From positions 186,001-250,000 of the forward strand of contig CANTFL010001234.1 of the NCBI GenBank assembly GCA_947650285.1: a stretch of 64,000 nucleotides of DNA. Reading direction: 5' to 3'. Position numbers and translations under genes: made by a program. How positions within the stretch are numbered: the first letter of the stretch is position 1; each line of letters starts with the position of its first letter. This stretch comes from Hyaloperonospora brassicae (taxonomy: Eukaryota > Oomycota > Peronosporomycetes > Peronosporales > Peronosporaceae). Positions 14,201 through 23,042 of the stretch are shown piece after piece. Under the pieces are notes generated by a model that made no database searches, had not been told where the DNA came from, and saw nothing but the letters and a program-made list of their open reading frames with translations.

Positions 14201-15689
14201 CCACGACAACCTTACATTTCTTTCTTAGCCCACTGCTTTCGTTGTCCTTCTCTAATCATTGCCATGTTTCATAATCTCGTCTTCGCTCAGATCCAGCTGA
14301 TCATTCTCGTACAAAAAAATGTAAACGATCCAGAAATGGGCATGGGAACCTGAACATGCGGTTGTTTAAGCAAAGTCTTCAGCTTCCGCACCAGCTCCAC
14401 CTTCACCTCCCTAATTGTGTGCATATCATCTTTGTCCTTTCTCACCTCCATACCAGATACGGGGACAGAAGGCTCGGCAACTTGTCATGTGTGGTTAAAG
14501 CAAATGACAATGGTGGTGGTCAAGTTCTCGGTGGCGATCAGCACACGGCAGCAAGTGGGTCGACTTTGTTGACGCTGCCGGTGAACCCACTATCGTCACA
14601 ATCGATCGTAATTTGTAGAAGGTATCGATTGCGTTGCTGCTCGAATCATGATATGTGCTGGTAAGATCCAGTCCACCTATGCAGTACGACGCAACATGTA
14701 CAATAGCAACGATGTTAAGCAGTGACAGAGAGGAGACACTGTCACTGCTACACATCGTCGCTATTGTATTCCGAGCCAAATGGGATGATTTAAATTTTGT
14801 GTTTAGATAAATCGAAAGGAAAGCTCGGGCCATTAACATGAATAAGGCGTAACTTATATGTCTTTGGACCAATTATAACCCCTACTCAAGAGTCGAGCTA
14901 CAAATTAGATACCGTATTGAGATTTAAATGCTCCAGACTTGGACGGCAAAGTCGTCGACCCGAAATGACTGGGGCGCCCTCTCTTACAAGTGCAGCTATG
15001 ATGCGAAAGAGTGGCGGTTATGTATTCATGATGACTCCAGCCAATAAATAATACTGCATTGTGACGAGCACGAGAACGCAGGTCCGCATTTATGAAAAGT
15101 AGGATTTACCCGCTAAAGACGTCGCAACTTCGCGTAGATAGTAGAAGACCCTCTTTCGAGCAAATGGAGCGACAAGGACAACATCAAGTCCAACCGTTCA
15201 TGATTACTTGTGTAATTACATTCCTAGCTGAGGTCAGCCAAGTGAAAGTGTCGAAGCCGACTACAGTCTAGGCGGAGACCACGAATCCTCACGTACACGT
15301 ACGTCCAAAGGAAGCTAATGTTGTTTGTAAGTGCTTTTGAGTGCGGATCCCGTTCGAGCTGGTTCGTCTTGTTACGTGCTTGTATTACCTGGTGTGTCAG
15401 TTGACGCCCAAGCACGGTTGTCATCTTCGCGTCCGTATCTAAGGCCCCAAACTTTTGCCTGCTTGTCGCTAGGATGCATCGCCTGAGCTTGACGCATTGT
15501 TTATTATTCGTGGCCCGTGTTGCAAAGTAGAGGTGCTGCCGACGTGTCGCGAGCGCAAGGCTTTGACAATAGGGTATTATGGCAAGCCAGCCGGAGCTGT
15601 GCTTGATCATGCAGAAAGTCCACGAGCCGAGGTAAAGTCTGTGCTACACCGTCGATACGCAGTAACATAAGATGGATCTCATCAGTCAA
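11248..15689. other. Gene-poor stretch
   Basis: Apart from the promoter side of the kinase gene and the CAG/CAA-rich tract, I recognise nothing coding in these 4.4 kb. ORFs of up to 128 codons (for example 15224-15610 minus) show no family motif and are probably chance or heavily decayed sequence. Confidence 0.4.
12640..13050. repeat. CAG/CAA/ATC trinucleotide-rich low-complexity tract
   Basis: About 400 bp dominated by interleaved CAGCAA, CAGCATCAG and AACAGCA units. It ends with an imperfectly repeated block around 12960-13060 (GACTGCACATGATATAGA-like, twice). Neither strand gives a convincing protein; the minus frame is a Leu-rich run expected from any such repeat. Confidence 0.75.
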
Positions 15690-16820
15690 AGCGGACCTCC
15701 ATTTTGTTGCGATCCCCAGTTAGTGTGACTCGAAGCGTAGACACAGTCGATCACTTACTTGCAGGGACATACTATCCAGACCGAGTGTTCATCTGCGTTT
15801 GCTTGCATGACCGATTGCTGATGATGACAGTTTGACGTACTTGGAAAGTAAGTACTCTTCCAGTAAGGTCCGTATGCATTGGGTAGACTATCGAAAAGCT
15901 ACGGACGGATCCGTGCTTGGCTCGAGGCAAGTGCAAAAGCTGTGGCTGGACGAGGATTTCCATCTCCATATCGACAGCCGCATTCGTTTCCGTGTTGGAT
16001 GGGATTGTGTCCTGACGGATGAGCTACGAAAGCGTTCGCGGCAAAGCCTATCTTGACAGCGTATTTGCTGGGCTATACGCTGCCCAAAGAGTTAGGATTC
16101 GGCTGCTCGGATACCATCTATCGGGCATCCGAACTTGTGCCTACTACCATTCCACCATAGTTTTCGACAGATGGCCCGCCCCACCTTTTGTGCGCCTCCC
16201 CATTTGACAACCGCGGCATGCTACGTCAAAGTAGCAAAACTCTTGCAGATACATTCACCGTTTGGGCAGACAAGTGTTGTGCTGCTGTAACGAGTGTGTT
16301 GTGTTGCTGTAACGAGTGCATCTTATCTGACGTGTGCTTGCGCACTATGCTTTGTTTTGCAGGCCATTATCATCGCTCTTCTCGGCTGCCATTTTGACTT
16401 TCTCACCATCAAAGGTGCTCACAGAAGTTCCGTACGACGAAGGGTTGCGCTTCTTGTTTTATCGGGGAAGAACCGTCAATGGCTGCTCGGCTCTGGACGT
16501 CAGGTTGGGACTCCTGTGCCCCTTCCGATAATGTTGTGTACCACCTTTGGACGCGACCTTATCGCCATGTTTTACAAGATCTGGAATCCGAGGAAACTAA
16601 ACGATGGCGCCATGCATCGACCCGGTAGCGCTTGCTGCGTATCGATTGCTCTGGCGCACGTCAAGATTAGCCGGAACGCGTGTATGAGGCTTTGAGCGAA
16701 GCTTCGACAGCTACAAAAAGCACATTAGTGCCAAACGCACATCGGTGTGGATTTTACCACTAGTTACGCAATGGCGCGCCGAATGGGAGTCTTGATCCAA
16801 CCCGTTTTCGATCTGAGGGC
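15690..16820 (+). pseudogene. Decayed GlcNAc-transferase (PF11397-type) pseudogene
   Basis: Successive pieces of the oomycete GlcNAc glycosyltransferase family appear in order but in different frames. YYPDRVFICVCLHD (about 15770) is followed by GSRQVQKLWLDEDFHLHIDSRIRF (15900-15990), matching the conserved AR..SLW.GE..YLQIDSH.RF block. Then come PILTAYLLGYTLPKELG (16047 on), LLCASPFDNRGMLR (16180 on), ILTFSPSKVLTEVPYDEGLRFLF (16385 on) and SMAARLWTSGWDSCAPSDNVV (16476 on). At least three frame changes and one in-frame TAG (about 16159) interrupt it. 16263-16361 may be a former intron ending TTTGCAG. The family (related to Dictyostelium Skp1 GlcNAc-transferase) modifies proteins with GlcNAc. 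This copy cannot make a full protein. Confidence 0.8.
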
Positions 16821-16928
16821 CAGTGTGTTGAAAGAGCACTAGCTCCGGCATCCGGCATGATGTCTTAGCTCACATGCCAAAGGGTGCGGCACTTGCGGCG
16901 ATAGCTCGGAACTACTGATACAATCGCC

Positions 16929-19790
16929 TTACTCGCCGCTTTCAATCAACCGCTTGCCCAAGGTAAAATAGCAGTCGACCACGGCCTTCAGATCATCCAG
17001 AAGGATGCACTCACGAGAACAGTGCGCGTTTACGATGCTGCCGGCGCCGAGCAGGTAGGCCTTGCCGTCAAAGTCCAGGTAAGGTATGTCAGTATTGAAG
17101 CAAGCGATGTCGGTGTCGTAACCCTCCACGGTAGTCAAGTGGACCGGAGCGTTAGCCGTGTATAGTTTCATATCCACGCGTCCGTTCACGATTTCCTGCA
17201 TCCATCAAAGTACCACTTCGATAACCGCAACTTGGCAAACTAATAATGATATCAAGCTCTTACCTCGACACGCTTGTAGATGACGTCGGGATCAGTCACC
17301 AAACGGAACATCAGCATCGCTGAAGACTGTTCCGCCAAAGCGTTCGCTGCTTGCCCGCCTTTCAGTAACCCGATGTTGAGGTCCGTGCTGCCAAACTCGT
17401 CGCTCGTGGGCCAATTTTCCTTTTTTAAGTCGTAGAGAACGTCGATCATCGGTTCAATGGCTGAGCTGCCCAAGTGGGGGTATCCTGATCAAAAGAAGTG
17501 CAGCACAGCGTACGTAAGTCCCAATAGCACGCCACGTACTGTGCAGCCAACCACTCACCACTGTGTGCAGCAACACCCTCGCGCGTCAGCTGAAGTTTAA
17601 GAATACCCTTTTGCATTTTTGACATCTTCAGATTGGTAGGTTCGCCAACAACCATGTGAGCTGGATTCACGTTCAGCTCGTTCGCCTTCTTCATGCCGCT
17701 GTGGTCGGTTTCTTCAGACACGACAAACAAAAGCTGAACTTCGTCCCCCAAGCCAACATCGACAAGCTTCTGTGCTGCGATCAACTGGCCTGCAATCAGG
17801 CTTTTCGCATCACAAGCACCACGGCCATACAGCGTCGTGCCATCGATCCGAGGCGGAAGGAACGGCGGAACGGTATCCATGTGAGAGTTAAACAAAAGGC
17901 GTGGTGTGCTGCTGTTGGTTCGAGTAGCATACACGTTGAATCTAAACATGTGTAAAAGAAAGCTGAGTTCAAATCGTGCATTTGCCCGGAGGAAGGATGG
18001 AATGAAACCAACATACCTGTCCGCCTTCACCACGGCATCGAGCTGTGGAGGAACCCTTTGCATGTGCACCCGCCAACCCCGAGCAGTCAGCCAGTTACCG
18101 ATGGCCTGTCCCACTGCGGCTTCTTCGCCGGAAGTAGAAACGATGCTGTTCAGGCCAATCGCAAGCTTTACAATGTCGTCACTATTGGCGTCCGCCAGTG
18201 CAGCAGCGGCCTTGATCTGGATCTGCTGCTCATCAGAAACACATGCGGCAATGGATCCGTCATTTACAGCAGCGGATATCTGTTCGTGAACCTTTTGTGG
18301 CACCGTCTCGCGCCATTTGCCGTTTACAGACGTTGCCTTCACCACGTTAGAGCCATTCGCTCCAAAGACGAAGGCGCCCATCAGTGAAGATGAAGTCGCG
18401 AACTTTAGCTGCTCCTCATCCATATCGACCAACGCAAAGTCAGCCGCGTATCCCTCTCTGATTTCGCCCTGCATGCATCAATACAGTGAGCGAACATAGC
18501 GCCATTCAGAACAGGCAGGATTGCTCACCACTCGCAAGTTAAGTGATTTAGCACCATTCTTGGTCGCATAGCGGAAGAGTAGTGCGGCTAGGTCAGTCTC
18601 TGACGTAGCGTCGGTGCAAACACCTCGTCTGCCCTCGTGCAAACGGTGCGCGTATTCTAGCCAGCGCATCTCTTCGCACATATCAACACGAGCATTGCAG
18701 TCTGTTCCTAGGCACACACGGTCAGAGCAACCCGCGATGAACGGAAACCCGTCTCCAAGGTTTCCCTAGCACACGTAACCAATGGCTCGAGTGAGTCGAC
18801 CAGTTGACACAACAGCTGACAGATCTATGCCAGAAGCGGTACCTCAGTGAGAGGACAGAGGCACACGTTGCCCTTCTTCTCGACAAACTGCTTCAACTCT
18901 GCCGCGTCGGTCCATGTGCAATGCACCGCCGTAAACTTCTCGTCAATCTGCACGTGCTTCAACAGGAGACCCATCGGTGTCTCCCCGTCGTTTGCGGCTT
19001 TGCAGTCGTCCACCTCTCGCTCCTGTTCCTCCAAGTGCATGTGGAACACCAATCCACGGCGCACAGATTCTTCGTGCAACTTGACAATGTCCGGCGTCTC
19101 CACGGCGCGCATCGAGTGCGCGACGACGCCGAGCGATTGGGTCGAAACGTCCGACAGCTTCGCCTGCAGTGCGTCCATCTGGCGCCAGTACGTCGCTTGC
19201 GAGTCCACCTGGAAGCGCGTCTGCGGGTCCACCAGCGGCGCCCGCTGAAAGCCGCCGTGCTCGTAGTACGCGTTCAAGAGCACGATGCGGATGCCCACGT
19301 CCTTCGCCGCCCGCAGCACCGTCTCGTCGTAGGCGAACTCGTGTCCGTCCTGCCCTTCGCCCGGCCGCCCGTGGTGCAAGTAGTGGAACTCGCCGACGCT
19401 CGTGACGCCGACGTCGCGCATTTCCGAAAAGCATTGGCGCGTGAGGTCGTACATCTGTTGCTCGTTCATGTCGCGCACGAGCGCGTACATCTCCTCGCGC
19501 CACGTCCAGAAGCTGCTGTGCGCCGCGCTCTTCATGTACGTCTCGCCACGTCCGCGCAGACCGCGCTGGAACGCGTGCGAGTGGGCGTTCACCATCCCCG
19601 GCAACAGAGCGCGGCCGGGGAGCTGGAACACCGCCGCTGCCTCGACGTCCGTGGCGTCTGTCACGCGTCTGACCGACTCGATGACGCCGTCTTGGCCCAC
19701 GTGTACGTGCACGTTGGGCTCGAACTTGTTGCCCGTCCACGTGAGCTCAGCTGCCAGCACGTACGCTGCCGAAGAATGCGGAAGTTGCAT
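16929..19790 (-). CDS. Fusion enzyme: formimidoylglutamate deiminase (HutF) + M20 metallo-amidohydrolase
   Basis: Six exons, all joining in phase: 19790-18843, 18765-18529, 18468-18017, 17941-17559, 17484-17264, 17195-16929; 835 residues. Residues 1 to about 450 form an amidohydrolase-superfamily deiminase. It has HSH at 70-72 (VNAHSHAFQRG), HMHLEEQ, HCTWTD and LGTDCNARVD, which fits HutF, converting N-formimino-L-glutamate to N-formyl-L-glutamate and ammonia. From about 490 to the end is an ArgE/CPG2-type M20 hydrolase: HMDTVP (566-568 metal His and Asp), GRGACDAK (Asp590 bridging), SEET (Glu622 base, Glu623 metal), MVVGEPT, and a late His in IVNAHCSRE. The junction lies inside uninterrupted exon 3, so the fusion is not a gap artefact. 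It is divergent to hutI, so the M20 part may deformylate N-formylglutamate (the HutG step). An ArgE-like deacetylase role is the alternative. Confidence 0.9.
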
Positions 19791-20202
19791 GTTGAAGGCA
19801 GAGTGATGGTCGTGCGCGTGTTTGACAGCGTGCGGAATGCAGAGTGATGGTCTTGTGTTTGCCAGAATGCGCAATGCAGAGTGATGGTCGTGTGACAGCG
19901 TGCGGAACGCCAGGCGATCGTTGCGAGTGTACGGGATCGTTTGCCAAGTGCAAAGGAAATTGGATCGGAACCAAAAGATCGGGTCGAGTGACGTTGACGT
20001 TGCTGTTGCTGTTGCTATTGCAGTAGTCTGTCTCGAAGAGCTACGACCGCAGGCGACAAAAGTACTGGATCAAGTCAGTGATTGGTCGTGGAAAACTACT
20101 CGCCGTTGTTGAAGCACGTGAACGACGACCGAGTGGAAATGCGCCTTTGCGAACCCACTGCGGACTCTCTGCGCGCACGTCTTCGCCTCGGCAGACCTCG
20201 TC
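19791..20202. promoter_or_regulatory. Bidirectional promoter region of the histidine-degradation pair
   Basis: 412 bp separate the divergent start codons of the HutF-M20 and HutI genes, so the two are probably co-regulated. I see no certain factor site. An imperfect tandem repeat fills its left part. Confidence 0.5.
19800..19915. repeat. Imperfect threefold tandem repeat
   Basis: The core AGAGTGATGGTC occurs three times, each followed by variants of GTGTTTGACAGCGTGCGGAA or a shorter form. It lies directly upstream of the HutF ATG. A recent local duplication or a regulatory array are both possible. Confidence 0.6.
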
Positions 20203-21534
20203 ATGAGCTCGTTCCGCCTGCGCGTGTGCAACGCGCGTCAGCTCGTCCAGGTCTGTGCCCATGGCGAGCGCTTCAAGGCCGGCGCGGCCCAGAACGAGCT
20301 GTCGGTGCTCGCGAACGCGTCGCTCGTGGTGGACCACACGGGCACAATCGCGTGCGTCGGCCGCGCTGTGGACGTGGACGAGTGGCTCCGCGCGCAGCCG
20401 CAGCCCGTGCGCTTTGACAGGGACGTGGACGCGCGCGAGCTGGTGGCGCTGCCCGGTCTCGTGGACGCGCACACGCACCCCGTGTGGAGCGGCAGCCGCG
20501 TGCACGAGTTCGCCCTGAAGCTGGCGGGGGCCACGTACATGGACGTGCACGAGAGCGGCGGCGGGATCAACCGGACGGTGCAGAGCACGCGCGAGAGCGC
20601 CGAGGCCGAGCTGACGGCGCTGCTGCGGAGGCGACTGGACCGCATGGCGCGCTGCGGCACGACGCTCATCGAGGCCAAGAGCGGCTACGGCCTCGAGACG
20701 GAGTCGGAGCTCAAGCTGCTGCGGGTGCTGCACGCCGTGGGTGTCGGGGCGGACGCGCACGCGGTGGAAATCGTCGCCACTTACTTGGGCGGCCATGCGG
20801 TGCCAGAGGGTCGGACCGCTGCGGAGGCAACGGCCGACATCGTGACGAAGCAGATCCCAGCGATCGTGCGGGCAAAGACGGACGGGACAGTGTCGCCCGA
20901 GTTCATTGACGTCTTCTGCGAGAAGGGCGTGTTTGACGCCAACGACAGCCGCCGCATTCTGGAGGCGGGCAAGAACGCTGGACTGGCACTCAACTTCCAC
21001 GGAGACGAACTGCACCCGATGCAGTCGGGTGTGCTCGCCAGCGCGCTGGGTGCACGTGCGGTCTCGCACTGCGAAATGCTGACGGCACAAGATCTTCGAG
21101 CGATGGCAACGAACGAGCCAGAGCCCGTGTTTGCCGTGCTCCTTCCCACGACAAAGTACGTGCTGAACTTGCCCAGTCCACCGGTCCGTGATATGATTGC
21201 AGCGGGTGTCCCCGTTGCGCTCGGGAGCGACTACAACCCAAACGCCCACTGCCTGTCGATGGCTCTGACCATGAACATGGCTTGTGTCTTGTTTGGCATG
21301 ACGATGGAGGAAGCCCTTGTGGGTGCTACTATCAATGCCGCTGCTTCGATCAACCGGTCAGCTTCTCACGGCAGTTTGGAAGCAGGCAAGCAGGGCGACT
21401 TGGTGCTGATGCGGGCGACTCAGTGGGAGCAGATCATATACGAAATGGGCGACCCTCCGATCGAGCACGTGGTGAAGAAAGGAGTCATCTGCTTCACGCA
21501 ACAGCCTTCCGAGGTGTCTATTGTCTCGCAGTAG
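20203..21534 (+). CDS. hutI: Imidazolonepropionase (HutI)
   Basis: An intact single-exon enzyme of 443 residues, close to the animal form (AMDHD1). It opens the ring of 4-imidazolone-5-propionate to give N-formimino-L-glutamate, the third step of histidine degradation. Metal-binding and family motifs are visible: VDAHTHPVWSG (HxH), AKSGYGLETESELKLLRV, ATYLGGHAVP, LNFHGDELHP, VSHCEML and the late Asp in ALGSDYNPNAHC. The C-terminal half also has the expected EAGKQGDLVL. It is divergent to the HutF-M20 fusion, which acts next in the pathway. Base composition is high in G+C, as for PurH in this window, so long mirror ORFs on the other strand are only shadows. Confidence 0.95.
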   Translation: MSSFRLRVCNARQLVQVCAHGERFKAGAAQNELSVLANASLVVDHTGTIACVGRAVDVDEWLRAQPQPVRFDRDVDARELVALPGLVDAHTHPVWSGSRVHEFALKLAGATYMDVHESGGGINRTVQSTRESAEAELTALLRRRLDRMARCGTTLIEAKSGYGLETESELKLLRVLHAVGVGADAHAVEIVATYLGGHAVPEGRTAAEATADIVTKQIPAIVRAKTDGTVSPEFIDVFCEKGVFDANDSRRILEAGKNAGLALNFHGDELHPMQSGVLASALGARAVSHCEMLTAQDLRAMATNEPEPVFAVLLPTTKYVLNLPSPPVRDMIAAGVPVALGSDYNPNAHCLSMALTMNMACVLFGMTMEEALVGATINAAASINRSASHGSLEAGKQGDLVLMRATQWEQIIYEMGDPPIEHVVKKGVICFTQQPSEVSIVSQ

Positions 21535-21715
21535 TACCTTTGCATCGTTCGCAAGTACACTTGTTCAGAGAGAATGAGCAGCGCAGTTCTGCTGAACACA
21601 GAGGTACCTGTTCCTCGATAACGACACAATTACGTCCTTGATTGATCCACGAGGCGGGGGGCACTGCCAGTTCCGCCATAGTGTTCGCACCATACTCGCG
21701 GCACTGTCCTGCATG

Positions 21716-22150
21716 TTACTGCGTCGGCGGCTGGTACGTGTTCTTTTCGTTCCACTCGTCCATCTTTTTCTCGATAAAAGCGATGACCTTGGGATCGGGC
21801 ACGATAAACAAGTGCGTGTCGTCAAGGTCTTCAATCACAAACCGTTGCTACGTTGTTCAGCACAGCAACAACCATACAGGCGGTACCATGTGTTGTTACC
21901 AAGTACAGTCCACCCACCCCTCACAATAACAGGCCTTTGACAAGTTTCGACTACGCACCTGCACTGCAGTTTCGTTAAGATGGAGCAGATACTGCTTCGT
22001 GGCCGGGTCGCTTTGAGCAGCAAATGGCCATTGTCAGGCACGCAATGTTACAGAGGGGACGTCTCCTTTCGTCGGGTCGATGCGTCGCTTCCACAGAAAA
22101 GGCCAGGGCACGTACCATTTCACGAGCACGCCCTTGTTTGCCGTCGGCAT
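21716..22150 (-). CDS. TFIIH subunit TTDA/Tfb5 (GTF2H5 family)
   Basis: A 72-residue protein in three small exons: 22150-22116, 22010-21959, 21847-21716. Exon 1 gives MPTANKGVLVK and splits a Cys codon (donor GTACGT at 22115, acceptor CAAAG at 22011). Exon 2 continues DPATKQYLLHLNE and ends in phase at GTGCGT. Exon 3 gives RFVIEDLDDTHLFIV and a charged helix. Length (human TTDA has 71 residues), the GVLVKCDPATKQYLLHLNE pattern and the DLDDTHLF motif identify the family. TTDA/Tfb5 stabilises TFIIH through p52 and stimulates nucleotide-excision repair. It lies tail-to-tail with hutI (182 bp). Its exons are too short to stand out as open frames, so it is easily missed. Confidence 0.88.
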
Positions 22151-22535
22151 TGTATGTGGGACCAAATTGTACTTTGATTGAATTTTCGTCCTACCTTTAT
22201 ACGCATATTTACCAATCGTTTTACCGATGGTGAACACTCTATGCTGCGAAGCACACACAGTACATACGTCAGGTCGGGACGTCACAACAGCAACAAGCTA
22301 CCAGCTACGCTGACATGGACAACAACAAATTACGGGCTCGCCCGGTCACGCATTCTAGACATTCTGCAAATGCCAGACATCCACAGTACCCCCAGCTGAG
22401 ATACAAAGAGGTAAGTGTGGGAGGCTGCACGTCGGCATGACACCTCAGCCATGCTTGAGATTTTTGCCCTGTTCAACGTCATCTCAGCCACACCAGACAT
22501 GCGATTGTAGTGCCGTTCCTCGCACAACCAGCATA

Positions 22536-23042
22536 CTAAGACAGCCCCGCCGCTTTCATTGATGCATCGAATTCCGCTCTCCATTGCTCAGGCGTCATTA
22601 AACTTCCTCTCTTCAACAGCTTTCCTGTCCAGAAATCGGAGTATCTCTCGTACACCATGTAGTTCGAATCGCTCATGATCTCCCCCGGCTTCTTGCCCTT
22701 GTATCCAAATCGTGCAAAAACGGTCTGAGGAGTTTCGCCGCGTTTATACCAATCTTTGAACAGCTTCTTTTCGACTTTGTCCACTTTCGGCTTCGTCTTC
22801 CACCACCTCAGCTCTGTCGTCCACCCCTTCAGCCTTGTCGTCCACCCCTTTAGCTTCTCCAACGCCGTTACTCCCAACATTCCTCTCTCTTCGTTGGTCA
22901 CACCCATGTCGCTCGACAACCTGCTGCTCGAGCTGGCCCTGTCACGTTCGATAAGAGTGGCAGCGTGTGCATCTATCGAGAGCGCATTCACGCTGACTTG
23001 GAGAACCGCCGCGCTCACCACGACGATAGAGCACCACTTCAT
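22536..23042 (-). CDS. Secreted RxLR-EER-like effector candidate
   Basis: A 168-residue single-exon protein. It begins with a signal peptide: MKWCSIVVVSAAVLQVSVNA, a hydrophobic core ending in small residues. After a Ser-rich stretch it has RLSS at 41-44 in place of a canonical RxLR, then EER at 51-53, the spacing of oomycete host-translocated effectors. The region after EER contains a short internal repeat (LKGWTT twice). It then has a helical Trp/Tyr-rich segment with the motif GETPQTVFARFGYKG, seen in some RxLR effector families. The ATG at 23042 starts the signal peptide; the frame upstream has only a TTG. It lies next to gene-poor DNA, as effectors often do. Function and host target cannot be told. 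Confidence 0.75.
   Translation of the reverse strand: MKWCSIVVVSAAVLQVSVNALSIDAHAATLIERDRASSSSRLSSDMGVTNEERGMLGVTALEKLKGWTTRLKGWTTELRWWKTKPKVDKVEKKLFKDWYKRGETPQTVFARFGYKGKKPGEIMSDSNYMVYERYSDFWTGKLLKRGSLMTPEQWRAEFDASMKAAGLS

Noticed and set aside
18804..19847. 347-codon plus-strand frame opposite HutF
   Set aside because: A shadow caused by GC-rich codons of HutF; repetitive His/Arg/Val composition and no motifs.
20041..21249. 402-codon minus-strand frame opposite HutI
   Set aside because: Same reason: mirror of a GC-rich gene with clear HutI motifs on the other strand.
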